Source of the DNA: Cyclobacteriaceae bacterium
GTDB taxonomy: Bacteria; Bacteroidota; Bacteroidia; Cytophagales; Cyclobacteriaceae
Direction of reading: 5' to 3'
Length of the DNA stretch: 64,000 nt
Assembly: GCA_013141055.1 (NCBI GenBank)
Contig: JABFRS010000002.1
Coordinates: 186,001 to 250,000 of the forward strand
Shown: one piece after another, positions 53,674-61,639 of the stretch
Layout of the letters: each line of letters starts with the position of its first letter
How positions within the stretch are numbered: the stretch's first letter is position 1
The notes under the pieces: generated by a model
The model's database searches: none
Told to the model about the DNA's origin: nothing
The model's input: only the letters and a program-made list of their open reading frames with translations
Position numbers and translations under genes: made by a program

Positions 53674-53721
53674 GTGTATCAAAAGCAGAAAAAAAGTATT
53701 CACAACAAAATCAAATAAAAA

Positions 53722-54264
53722 ATGGAAACTGCAGTAGCAACAAAGACAAAATGGGGAATTGATCCAACACACACAGAAGTTCAATTCAAAGTAAAGCACC
53801 TGGTGATTTCAACGGTAACAGGATTTTTCAAGAAGTTCAGCGGAAGTGTTGAAACTGATAGCAAAGATTTTGATGGCGCAGAAGTTACCTTCAGTATTGA
53901 CACTAACAGCATTGAAACCAATCAAGCTGACAGAGATGGTCATTTGAAGTCGGCTGATTTCTTTGCATCAGAACAATACCCTACCATGAATTTCAAGGGT
54001 GAATTGAAAAAAGTGAGCGGATCCGATTACAAATTGGTTGGACCTCTTACCATCCGTGAGACAACAAAAACTGTTGAATTAGCCGTCGAATTTGGTGGCA
54101 TCATGGTTGATCCATGGGGTAACACAAAAGCAGGCTTTGAAATCAATGGAAAGATCAACCGCAAGGATTTTGGATTGAGCTGGAATGCTCTTACAGAAGC
54201 CGGTGGAATGGTTGTCAGTGAAGAAGTAAAACTTCATCTCAACGTTGAACTAGCAAAAGCATAA
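53722..54264 (+). CDS. YceI-family lipid-binding protein
   Basis: A 180-residue lipocalin-like protein with the YceI pattern: KWGIDPTHTEVQFKVKHLVIS, GFFKKFSGSV, FSIDTNSIETNQADRDGHLKS, FFASEQYPTMNFKG, and LTIRETTKTVELAVEFGG. The family binds long polyisoprenoid or amide lipids. No signal peptide is visible, so it is cytoplasmic here. Transcription probably depends on the preceding Crp/Fnr-family regulator through the duplicated element. A perfect 17-bp terminator stem follows. Confidence 0.9.
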   Translation: METAVATKTKWGIDPTHTEVQFKVKHLVISTVTGFFKKFSGSVETDSKDFDGAEVTFSIDTNSIETNQADRDGHLKSADFFASEQYPTMNFKGELKKVSGSDYKLVGPLTIRETTKTVELAVEFGGIMVDPWGNTKAGFEINGKINRKDFGLSWNALTEAGGMVVSEEVKLHLNVELAKA

Positions 54265-54281
54265 TTCTGCTAATCAAAAAT

Positions 54282-54328
54282 AATGGTGTTAGTTGTTCAT
54301 CGAATTCGAACAACTAACACCATTTTAT
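54282..54328. terminator. Bidirectional terminator, YceI / M16 gene
   Basis: A 17-bp perfect stem: 54282-54298 pairs with 54308-54324, loop ATCGAATTC. It is followed by TTTAT on the plus strand and, read on the minus strand, by ATTTTTG. It separates the convergent YceI and M16 genes. Confidence 0.92.
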
Positions 54329-54336
54329 AATTTATA

Positions 54337-55719
54337 CTACTTTGATTTCTTTGAGTCTTTATGAGCTTTGATCTGCTTGTCCAGCAGCTTCTTATCACCC
54401 ACTACTACCAGCGTCATTTTTTCATAGTCAAAATAATCCTTGGTCATCTGTGACACTTTCTCAGGAGTTACCGCATAGATTCTGGTAACCTTATTCTTGA
54501 GATAGTCATCGCTCAAACCATTCTGATCAAGAAAGTTTAATTGATTGACAATACCTGAAGGAGTAGAATTCTGCAGGACAAAAACTCCGGCTTCATATCT
54601 CTTAATGCCATCCAGCTCTTCAGCTTTAGGTGGTTCTGTTGACAATATCTTTATCTCTTTTGCAATTTCCTGTAAAGATGCACCTGTGTGCTCGCTTGTA
54701 ACATCAGCCGATTCAAACCATACCGCAGAATTCTTGCGCAGCTGAATTGAACTGCTTGGAGAATAAGTATAACCCTTGTCCTCACGAATGTTGCTGGTGA
54801 TGCGTGATCCAAAAGAGCCTCCTAAAAGAAGATTGGTAGTAAGCAACGCCTGATAATCAGGACTTGCCGGATTTAATGTTGGAAGTCCAATGATGATCGT
54901 TGATTGCGGTGCGTCAGGCCGGTCGATGATATCGATATTGCTTGACTGGGAAGCTACCGCCGGTGGATAGGTCACCTCCGGGCCTTCTCTCCAGCTTCCA
55001 AAGGTTGCGTCAATGGATTTATTGACAGCACCCTCATCAAATTTTCCTACCACGTAGATCACAGATCTTTTGGCACCGAAGTTCTGATCATAGAAGTTCT
55101 TTACCATTGGCATCGTGTAGCTTGTAATCATTGCTTCCGTCGGAAAATATCTTCCGTATGCATGATCCTTATACACTGACGCAAAGAATCTCTCACGCGC
55201 CATGGATTGAGGAACTGAACGTTGGACACTAAGCTGACGTTTCAAATCTGCCTTTAATCGTTCGATCTCACTTTCAGAGAAAGCCGGATTCATAGCTATG
55301 TCGCCAATCACTTTGATCAGCTCAGGAGCAAATTCAGAAAGCACAGAGCCGCTGATATTAACCTGATCAACACCAGCATTAATATTGATGTTTCCACCCA
55401 TGCTTGCCACTTTCTTTGAGATCGCTTTAAAGTCCATGGTCTTCGTTCCCTCATTCATGATATTGACGGTCAGATCTGCAAGCCAGACCTGATCGGCAGC
55501 TTCATGAACATTTCCCGTCTTGATAATAAGGTCAATGTTAACCTTTGGAAGAGCTCCATAAGACACAAGAGTAGAACGTAAACCATTCTTCAACTGCGCT
55601 TGTTTCTTTTCAGGGATTTTAAAATCCTTTGGTGTACCACCTGCTGGTGGCAATTGTTTTTGCGCGATGGCTCCAAAAGAAATGAAAGCCAGTACGATCA
55701 CCGATATTATATTTTTCAT
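54337..55719 (-). CDS. Exported M16-family protein without the zinc motif (non-catalytic partner)
   Basis: A 460-residue exported protein with a signal peptide (about 1-19, ending FGAIAQ). It has two M16 domains (conserved NGLRSTLVSYGALPKVNIDLIIKTG, and the second-domain YSPSSSIQLRKNSAVWFESADV). Where the zinc-binding HxxEH would be, it reads VWLADLTVNIMNEG, so the catalytic residues are missing. Non-catalytic M16 partners form heterodimers with an active subunit. Here the active one is the next gene, whose end overlaps this start by 4 nt. Confidence 0.85.
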   Translation of the reverse strand: MKNIISVIVLAFISFGAIAQKQLPPAGGTPKDFKIPEKKQAQLKNGLRSTLVSYGALPKVNIDLIIKTGNVHEAADQVWLADLTVNIMNEGTKTMDFKAISKKVASMGGNININAGVDQVNISGSVLSEFAPELIKVIGDIAMNPAFSESEIERLKADLKRQLSVQRSVPQSMARERFFASVYKDHAYGRYFPTEAMITSYTMPMVKNFYDQNFGAKRSVIYVVGKFDEGAVNKSIDATFGSWREGPEVTYPPAVASQSSNIDIIDRPDAPQSTIIIGLPTLNPASPDYQALLTTNLLLGGSFGSRITSNIREDKGYTYSPSSSIQLRKNSAVWFESADVTSEHTGASLQEIAKEIKILSTEPPKAEELDGIKRYEAGVFVLQNSTPSGIVNQLNFLDQNGLSDDYLKNKVTRIYAVTPEKVSQMTKDYFDYEKMTLVVVGDKKLLDKQIKAHKDSKKSK

Positions 55720-57104
55720 TGTGGAGTCGATTTAACAGGTTCTGAAATAAGAATCGTGCGGTTAGTTGCTCTCAGATATTCTTTCACCGTCTTTTGAATT
55801 AATTCAGGAGTTACTTTTTTGAATTCTCCTTCTAGTGTATTGATCCTGGATGGATCGTCGTCGAATAGTGCAAAACTTGCCAGCAAATCTGCTCTTCCGA
55901 TTCCGAAAAATTGTCCCATGTCATCATAAAGCTGTGAACGGATCTTTACGATTGCCAGATCAAGCTCTTCTTTTGTTACTCCTTTTTCAAGTTCAGCGAC
56001 TGCCTTGTCAACAACCTTGATGATAGAATCCGATGGTATGTTTGAATCATGTATCAGATCCGCCATCCAGATCATGGGTCCCTGATAGTTGTACATGTTT
56101 CCAAGGTAATTGATTCCACCGCTGACATTGTCGGTATAACCTTTTTCCTGTACGAGTGCAAAATTCAATTTACTGTCTTGTCCCTGAAGTAACATCTGAT
56201 CAATCAATCCCATAGCGTAGTATTCAGGAGTATTACGGTCAGGCATTTTATAAGCAATTGCAATGGCCGGCTTTGTTGCAAGCTTATCCTGTTTGGTGAA
56301 TCTCTTTTCCTTTTCCTGTTTTGGTTCAGAAATATCAGGCTTTGGAGGAAGTTGTGATGAAGGAATACTTCCAAAGTATTGTTCGATCCACTTCTTTGCA
56401 TCTTCAATTTCAAAATCTCCTACGACTGCGAGTGCGGCATTGTTGGGAGCATAATAAGTTTTAAAGAAGCTGTCAACGTCTTCAAGTTTTGCTGAGTCAA
56501 GGTCAGCAAGGTCACCATAAAAGTTATGGGCATTATACCAATTTTCGTTGGCATACTGCGGCATGTCCAGCCATGGAAAACCACCATAAGGCTGATTGAG
56601 GACATTAACCTTCACTTCATTTTTCACAACACCCTGCTGATTGGTTAGATTATCCTGATTGATTGCCAGTCCTTTCATACGATCCGCTTCAGCCCAGAGT
56701 GCAGTTTCAAATTTATGAGCGGGCATTACTTCAAAGTAATTCGTAAAGTCAAAGCGTGTAGACCCGTTTAAAATTCCACCGTTAGCCTGCACCAGCTTGA
56801 TAAATTCCATTTTGCCAAGATTCTCAGAACCCTGAAACATCATATGTTCAAACAAGTGCGCAAAACCGGTACGGTCACGAGGTTCAATACGGAAACCAAT
56901 GTTGTAATAAACAGCTACTGCAACTGTTGGTGCAGTTTTATCCTGAGAGAGTGCCACCTTAAGACCATTCTTAAGTTTGTAGTATTCAACAGGAACCTTA
57001 AAGGATGTGTCGCTTTGTTCATCGCCCTTTTTGGGAGAGCATGAAGCCAGCACCATGGCCAGCATCAGAGAACAACTGATCGCTAAATGCAATTTTTTAT
57101 TCAT
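55716..57104 (-). CDS. M16-family zinc peptidase, lipoprotein, catalytic partner
   Basis: A 462-residue predicted lipoprotein (lipobox LASC, Cys22) with the inverted zinc motif His83-x-x-Glu86-His87 (HLFEHMMFQGS). The downstream Glu ligand about 75 residues later fits with NQQGVVKNEVKV. Two M16 domains in the usual size. It is expected to degrade short peptides in the envelope, as a heterodimer with the following non-catalytic subunit. Its end overlaps the start of that gene by 4 nt. Confidence 0.9.
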   Translation of the reverse strand: MNKKLHLAISCSLMLAMVLASCSPKKGDEQSDTSFKVPVEYYKLKNGLKVALSQDKTAPTVAVAVYYNIGFRIEPRDRTGFAHLFEHMMFQGSENLGKMEFIKLVQANGGILNGSTRFDFTNYFEVMPAHKFETALWAEADRMKGLAINQDNLTNQQGVVKNEVKVNVLNQPYGGFPWLDMPQYANENWYNAHNFYGDLADLDSAKLEDVDSFFKTYYAPNNAALAVVGDFEIEDAKKWIEQYFGSIPSSQLPPKPDISEPKQEKEKRFTKQDKLATKPAIAIAYKMPDRNTPEYYAMGLIDQMLLQGQDSKLNFALVQEKGYTDNVSGGINYLGNMYNYQGPMIWMADLIHDSNIPSDSIIKVVDKAVAELEKGVTKEELDLAIVKIRSQLYDDMGQFFGIGRADLLASFALFDDDPSRINTLEGEFKKVTPELIQKTVKEYLRATNRTILISEPVKSTPQ

Positions 57105-57295
57105 TTAAGTGTGGGTAGGTTAATTGATTTGGAGAGGATTTAAATTGGATTACAATAATACAAACCCTCCCTCTAAAAGGCCACGCGATTTTCGCTAATT
57201 TGACAGACGGGCAAAATAATCCTCAGAATTGGTCAGGGAATAAAGGAATTGAAAAAACGCATACCTTTGAATGTAAATTCTCACTACTCCCATTG

Positions 57296-58171
57296 ATGCA
57301 GGCCTTCTTCTTTTACATCGCCTACCCCATTATTTACCTTATTGCTTCCCTCCCTTTTTGGGCACTTTACAAACTTTCCGACTTTTTCTATCTGCTGTTT
57401 AAGATCAGCGGATACAGGAGAGACGTGGTTGTGCAAAATCTTAAAAATTCTTTTCGGGATAAATCAGAGAAAGAGATTAACGCACTGGCGGATGCTTACT
57501 ACAGATATCTATGCGATCTTATTCTAGAAACACTCAAGACACTCCGGACTACCGAAAAAGAAGCTCGTGAGCGATGCACGTTTCACAAACAAGAGTGGCT
57601 GACAAAACTTTGTGAAGAGAACAGAAGCATCATTTTGGTTATGGGACATTACGGTAACTGGGAATGGGCCGGTCCAAGCTTTACACTCAACACGGGTTAT
57701 CAATTGGTGGTGATCTATCGTCCCTTGTCAAATAAATACTTTGACAATATGATGGTGGGCATGCGAACAAAATTTGGAACACGGATTACGCCTGTTAATC
57801 AAACCCTCAGAGACATGGTGGCCAGCAGGAAGCAACTAACGGCAACTGCCTTCATTGCCGACCAAAGCGCTTCACATGATAATGCTCATTGGATGAATTT
57901 TCTTGGTCAGGACACAGCAGTTTTTATGGGTCCGGAAAAGCTCAGTACTAAATTCAATTATCCTGTCGTTTACATTAAGATTTCCAGACCCAAACGGGGA
58001 TACTACGAGGTGACACCCGAATTGTTGTTTGAGAATCCCAAGCAGACAACTGATAATGAAATATCTGAGGCTTTCATGAACCGATTGGAGAAAGACATTA
58101 TTTCTGACCCCACTATCTGGCTTTGGTCACACCGCCGGTGGAAACATCAGCGGCCAGCAAAGGATGAGTAG
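57296..58171 (+). CDS. LpxL/HtrB-type acyltransferase
   Basis: A 291-residue membrane-associated acyltransferase. It opens with a hydrophobic helix (MQAFFFYIAYPIIYLIASL) and carries the catalytic HYGNWEW (His118 and Glu123, the H-x4-E motif), then VIYRPLSNKYFDNMM and ADQSASHDNAHWMNFLGQ. LpxL-type enzymes add acyl chains to lipid A from acyl-ACP. I chose the ATG at 57296 as the start, since the longer frame from 57200 uses TTG and adds an unrelated polar segment. It is followed at 49 nt by the desaturase gene. Confidence 0.85.
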   Translation: MQAFFFYIAYPIIYLIASLPFWALYKLSDFFYLLFKISGYRRDVVVQNLKNSFRDKSEKEINALADAYYRYLCDLILETLKTLRTTEKEARERCTFHKQEWLTKLCEENRSIILVMGHYGNWEWAGPSFTLNTGYQLVVIYRPLSNKYFDNMMVGMRTKFGTRITPVNQTLRDMVASRKQLTATAFIADQSASHDNAHWMNFLGQDTAVFMGPEKLSTKFNYPVVYIKISRPKRGYYEVTPELLFENPKQTTDNEISEAFMNRLEKDIISDPTIWLWSHRRWKHQRPAKDE

Positions 58172-58219
58172 ATATCGTATATACGGAATTACCCTTGATT
58201 TTTCTTAACTTTGTGATCC

Positions 58220-59215
58220 ATGCACGAATACCAAAATATGCGTACCGGAAAGGAATTAATAGCCGCCAGCAAGGAATTTGCCTGTGAAAACAGGTTGAGA
58301 AGCTGGGCTGAGGTCCTTTTCACAATTGTGCTGGCAGGTGTATTCCTGGTTGCTACCGCGTTGACCTTTATTCCCAGCTGGGGTCATATTATAATGAGTA
58401 TTGCTGCCGGCCTTACCTACATGAGGATTTTTGTTATCTATCACGATTACCAGCACCGGGCAATTTTACAGCGCTCTCAGGTTGCTGAATGGCTCATGAA
58501 ACTTGTAGGCATATATATGCTCGCGCCCGAAACCATCTGGAAGCGTACCCACGAACATCATCATAATAACAATTCAAAACTCACCATTTCCGGCATTGGT
58601 TCTTATCCAACGGTAAGCAAGGAAAGGTTCAAAAGCCTTACTAAAAGTGAGCGAAGAATATATCTTATCAATCGCCATCCCCTTACAATACTTCTGGGAT
58701 ACTTTACTTTGTTTACATACTGGTTAAATCTGAAGTCATTCGTTCAGAGTCCTTCCAAGCATATGGATTCCCTTGCCTCACTTTTACTTCATTGGGGAAT
58801 GGGTTTTGCGACTTACTACTATTTAGGGTTTGAAGCTTTTATTCTTGTATGGTGGCTCCCTTTCTTTATTGCTTTCAGCATGGGATCATATCTGTTTTAC
58901 AGTCAGCATAATTTTCCAGGCGCGAAGTTTCGTGAAAACAAGGATTGGTCTTACGACAATGCTGCACTGGCATCAACCAGTTTCATGAAAATGAATCCAA
59001 TCATGCATTGGTTTACTGCCGATATCGCATATCATCATGTTCATCATCTCAATTCAAGAATTCCTTTCTACCGTCTGAGAGAAGCGATGAAGAGCATGCC
59101 CGAACTTAAGAATGTTGCCAAAACATCTCTTAGCCCGGTTGACATGTGGAAGTGTTTCCGTCTCAAGGTTTGGGATCCTGAGAAAGAGGAGATGATCACT
59201 CTTCGTCAGATGTAA
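58220..59215 (+). CDS. Membrane fatty acid desaturase
   Basis: A 331-residue membrane di-iron enzyme. Three histidine clusters are present: HDYQH (75-79), HEHHH (111-115) and YHHVHH (271-276), giving the eight-histidine pattern of the desaturase/hydroxylase superfamily. Four predicted helices. The closest family by eye is the omega-6/acyl-lipid desaturase type; position and substrate of the double bond cannot be told. Paired with the acyltransferase upstream in membrane lipid remodelling. Confidence 0.85.
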   Translation: MHEYQNMRTGKELIAASKEFACENRLRSWAEVLFTIVLAGVFLVATALTFIPSWGHIIMSIAAGLTYMRIFVIYHDYQHRAILQRSQVAEWLMKLVGIYMLAPETIWKRTHEHHHNNNSKLTISGIGSYPTVSKERFKSLTKSERRIYLINRHPLTILLGYFTLFTYWLNLKSFVQSPSKHMDSLASLLLHWGMGFATYYYLGFEAFILVWWLPFFIAFSMGSYLFYSQHNFPGAKFRENKDWSYDNAALASTSFMKMNPIMHWFTADIAYHHVHHLNSRIPFYRLREAMKSMPELKNVAKTSLSPVDMWKCFRLKVWDPEKEEMITLRQM

Positions 59216-59270
59216 GTCTCAGTCAAGACTTCATAATCATTATAAATAACAATTATATTTCTTTGCTCTC

Positions 59271-59302
59271 TTTGAAATCAGAAGAGAACTCATTTACCTT
59301 TG
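59271..59302 (+). promoter_or_regulatory. Consensus promoter of a predicted short transcript
   Basis: TTTG (59271-59274) is followed after exactly 20 nt by TACCTTTG (59295-59302), an ideal match with the phylum's -33 and -7 elements and the same spacing seen at the csp gene. Transcription would start at about 59308-59310, right at an ATG. Confidence 0.7.
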
Positions 59303-59308
59303 TTCCAT

Positions 59309-59438
59309 CATGCTGAGAGAAATAGCAAAATATCGTTTCAATTCAACACCGCATAGTGGTTTTGGATGCGTGTGCCGGATTTTCAGTTGATCATAACCTG
59401 ATCAATCACTGTAAACCCGGCATCAACCGGGTTTTTTT
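59309..59438 (+). ncRNA. Predicted ~130-nt transcript: small RNA or leaderless micro-ORF
   Basis: The consensus promoter above and the terminator below bracket about 130 nt. A 26-codon ORF (59310-59390, MLREIAKYRFNS and a Cys pair CVC near the end) starts at the predicted first nucleotide. Either it is a leaderless peptide gene or, more likely, an intergenic small RNA. I do not recognise a known RNA family. Confidence 0.45.
59413..59438 (+). terminator. Terminator upstream of rtcB
   Basis: AAACCCGG (59413-59420) pairs with CCGGGTTT (59427-59434) and runs into TTTT. It lies 198 nt after the desaturase stop and 125 nt before rtcB, so it could end either the short transcript or the desaturase message. 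Confidence 0.88.
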
Positions 59439-59563
59439 ATTATAGACCCATTCGATTTGAAAAAATGAAAGCCTTAAATGGTAAGAGAATCATTTTGTCA
59501 AAAATGAAAGTAATAATGTGTTGTTAAGAATTTCTCCTCATGAGAAAATTAAAGAGTTGAGTT

Positions 59564-60973
59564 ATGAAAAGGAAAATGTTAAGTGGGAATGATCTGATCA
59601 AATTAGGTTACCCTGAAGGAAAGGCGATTGGACTCGCCATCAATACTGTAGTAAGATTCTATCGCAGAAGTGATAAGGAGGAAATCTATGCGGTTTTGAA
59701 AGCTGTTCTGGCAAATCCAAAAGACTATGTCGAAGATTCTTTATGGAGCAAGGTGGCGTTGGCATTGTTACCATCAGAAAAGAAAAACAGGTCGCACGAA
59801 CTATTAAAGAACAGAATTGAATATCCGATCTACGGTTCCGAAAATATTGAAGAAGGAGCCCGGAATCAGATGGAGATCGCAATGAAGCTGCCGGTAACAG
59901 TGGCGGGTGCTTTAATGCCTGATGCTCATCAGGGATATGGATTGCCCATTGGCGGAGTTTTGGCAACACGTAATGCAGTGATTCCATATGCTGTCGGAGT
60001 TGATATCGGATGTCGCATGTGTTTAACCGTATATCCATTGGATGATGTTTATCTGGAAAGACACAGAAGCGACCTGAAGAATATACTACTGGACACTACA
60101 TGCTTTGGAAGCGAAGCATTTAAGAAGCCCAAGGAGCATGAAGTATTGGAGAGCAAACTGTTTAGCGAAATTCCGATTCTCCGAAATCTGAAAGGAAGGG
60201 CGGCAACACAGATAGGTTCTTCAGGAAGTGGGAATCACTTTGTTGAGTTTGGATGGATTGAGTTGAATGCCAACAATGAATGGAAACTGAATTCCGGAAG
60301 GTATCTGGCAGCACTATCTCATTCAGGTTCGAGAGGTCTTGGAGCAGAAGTTGCAAGACACTATACCCGACTGGCAAAAGAGCTATGCCACTTGCCTGGA
60401 GAAGCATCTCATCTTGCATGGCTGGATCTTGATTCAGAAGCAGGACAAGAGTACTGGCTGGGGATGAATCTTGCGGGTGATTATGCTTCCGCAAATCATC
60501 AGCAGATCCATCAGAGAATTGCATCAGCCTTAGGTGAACAATCTCTATTTACGGTAGAGAACCATCACAACTTCGCCTGGAAGGAAAAGCTGATGGATGG
60601 AAGTGAAGTAATTGTTCATCGCAAAGGCGCGACCCCTGCAGGCAAGGGTGTTCTTGGAATTATTCCAGGATCGATGACTGCGCCTGGGTATGTTGTGAAG
60701 GGCAAAGGCAATCAGCAATCATTGAACTCTGCATCTCACGGAGCAGGTCGATTGATGTCTAGAAGTGCAGCCAAGAACAGTATTACCAAAAAAATGGTAA
60801 GACAGGAATTGGAGAAATCGGGAGTGGATCTGATCGGTGGCGGTCTGGATGAAGCACCGATGGCCTACAAGGACATCCGGAAAGTGATGAGCTATCAGGA
60901 TGAATTAGTGGAAGTGCTCGGAGAATTTTCTCCGAAGATTGTGAGGATGGCTGGAGGAGAAGATGAAGATTAA
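59564..60973 (+). CDS. rtcB: RtcB-family RNA ligase
   Basis: A 469-residue RtcB-type ligase. Metal and guanylate sites are visible: DAHQGYGLPIG (120-130), VDIGCRMC with Asp147 and Cys150, GSSGSGNHFVE (218-228), NHHNFAW, and the guanylated His392 in SASHGAGRLMSR. RtcB joins RNA 2',3'-cyclic phosphate or 3'-phosphate ends to 5'-OH ends with GTP. No archease (the usual activator) and no RtcA gene lie next to it in this window. Bacteroidota RtcB can act in RNA repair; the substrate is not known. The N-terminal extension of about 85 residues before DAHQG is longer than in E. coli RtcB. Confidence 0.9.
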   Translation: MKRKMLSGNDLIKLGYPEGKAIGLAINTVVRFYRRSDKEEIYAVLKAVLANPKDYVEDSLWSKVALALLPSEKKNRSHELLKNRIEYPIYGSENIEEGARNQMEIAMKLPVTVAGALMPDAHQGYGLPIGGVLATRNAVIPYAVGVDIGCRMCLTVYPLDDVYLERHRSDLKNILLDTTCFGSEAFKKPKEHEVLESKLFSEIPILRNLKGRAATQIGSSGSGNHFVEFGWIELNANNEWKLNSGRYLAALSHSGSRGLGAEVARHYTRLAKELCHLPGEASHLAWLDLDSEAGQEYWLGMNLAGDYASANHQQIHQRIASALGEQSLFTVENHHNFAWKEKLMDGSEVIVHRKGATPAGKGVLGIIPGSMTAPGYVVKGKGNQQSLNSASHGAGRLMSRSAAKNSITKKMVRQELEKSGVDLIGGGLDEAPMAYKDIRKVMSYQDELVEVLGEFSPKIVRMAGGEDED

Positions 60974-61078
60974 AGATCAAAATTTAATCTCTCCAAATGC
61001 CTGAGAAATTAATTTACTAAGGTGAAATTTTATCAATACCAGATTAAGCCTTCGCCTTTGATCTTTAACTTTTTAATT

Positions 61079-61579
61079 ATGAGAATTGAATGGATTGAAA
61101 AATACATGAAGGACGCCGAAGGAATGATTTATGAGAATCAAATTGAGGCAGGACTAAACGTGCTGAATGGTCTTCTTTATGAAGAGCCAGGGTATGGAAG
61201 TCTTCACAATCACATCGGATGGGCTTACATGTACTATACTGCGGATGCCGCAAAGGCTGAGCAGCACTTACAGTGGGCGATCAGGTTTGAAGCAGAATTT
61301 CCTGCTCCTTACCTGCACCTTGGTGCATTGTACATCCGTCAGTGGCGTTATGACGAGGCATTGTCTGTTCTTCAAAAGGGATTGACAAAGCCAGGAGCTA
61401 ACAGACTGGCTCTTTATGAGAACATTGGTCAGGTGTATGAATTGAAAAAGGAATACACGAAAGCTGTGCGCGCTTATAAAGAAGGTCTCGCTTCTACCGC
61501 TGGAGGTGACACCTATCAGATGACGGAAGGTATCAAAAGATGCCGGAAGAAGAGATGGGTGATGATGTTTACTTTTTAG
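61079..61579 (+). CDS. TPR-repeat protein
   Basis: A 166-residue cytoplasmic protein with about four tetratricopeptide repeats (from about residue 15 to 155; LNVLNGLLYEEPGYGSLHNHIGWAY, AEQHLQWAIRFEAEFPAPYLHLGALY, ALSVLQKGL, LYENIGQVYELKKEYTKAVRAYKEGL in sequence, all separate repeats). TPR arrays bind partner proteins. I chose the ATG at 61079 because the frame from 61022 uses GTG and adds an unrelated segment. It lies 105 nt after rtcB, possibly in the same transcript, and ends in a terminator. Confidence 0.8.
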   Translation: MRIEWIEKYMKDAEGMIYENQIEAGLNVLNGLLYEEPGYGSLHNHIGWAYMYYTADAAKAEQHLQWAIRFEAEFPAPYLHLGALYIRQWRYDEALSVLQKGLTKPGANRLALYENIGQVYELKKEYTKAVRAYKEGLASTAGGDTYQMTEGIKRCRKKRWVMMFTF

Positions 61580-61608
61580 GAGTGATCCATTCAGGTCACT
61601 CCTTTTTT
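61579..61608 (+). terminator. Terminator after the TPR gene
   Basis: GGAGTGA (61579-61585) pairs with TCACTCC (61596-61602), followed by TTTTTT. It begins at the last base of the stop codon. Confidence 0.88.
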
Positions 61609-61639
61609 CTGATCTTGCGGCAGAAATAAAACTGACCTC

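Larger units (their letters stand above)
59216..59563. other. Intergenic region desaturase / rtcB
   Basis: It contains the predicted small transcript with its promoter and terminator. The remaining 125 nt before rtcB should hold the rtcB promoter; no clear TAnnTTTG was found there. Confidence 0.5.
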
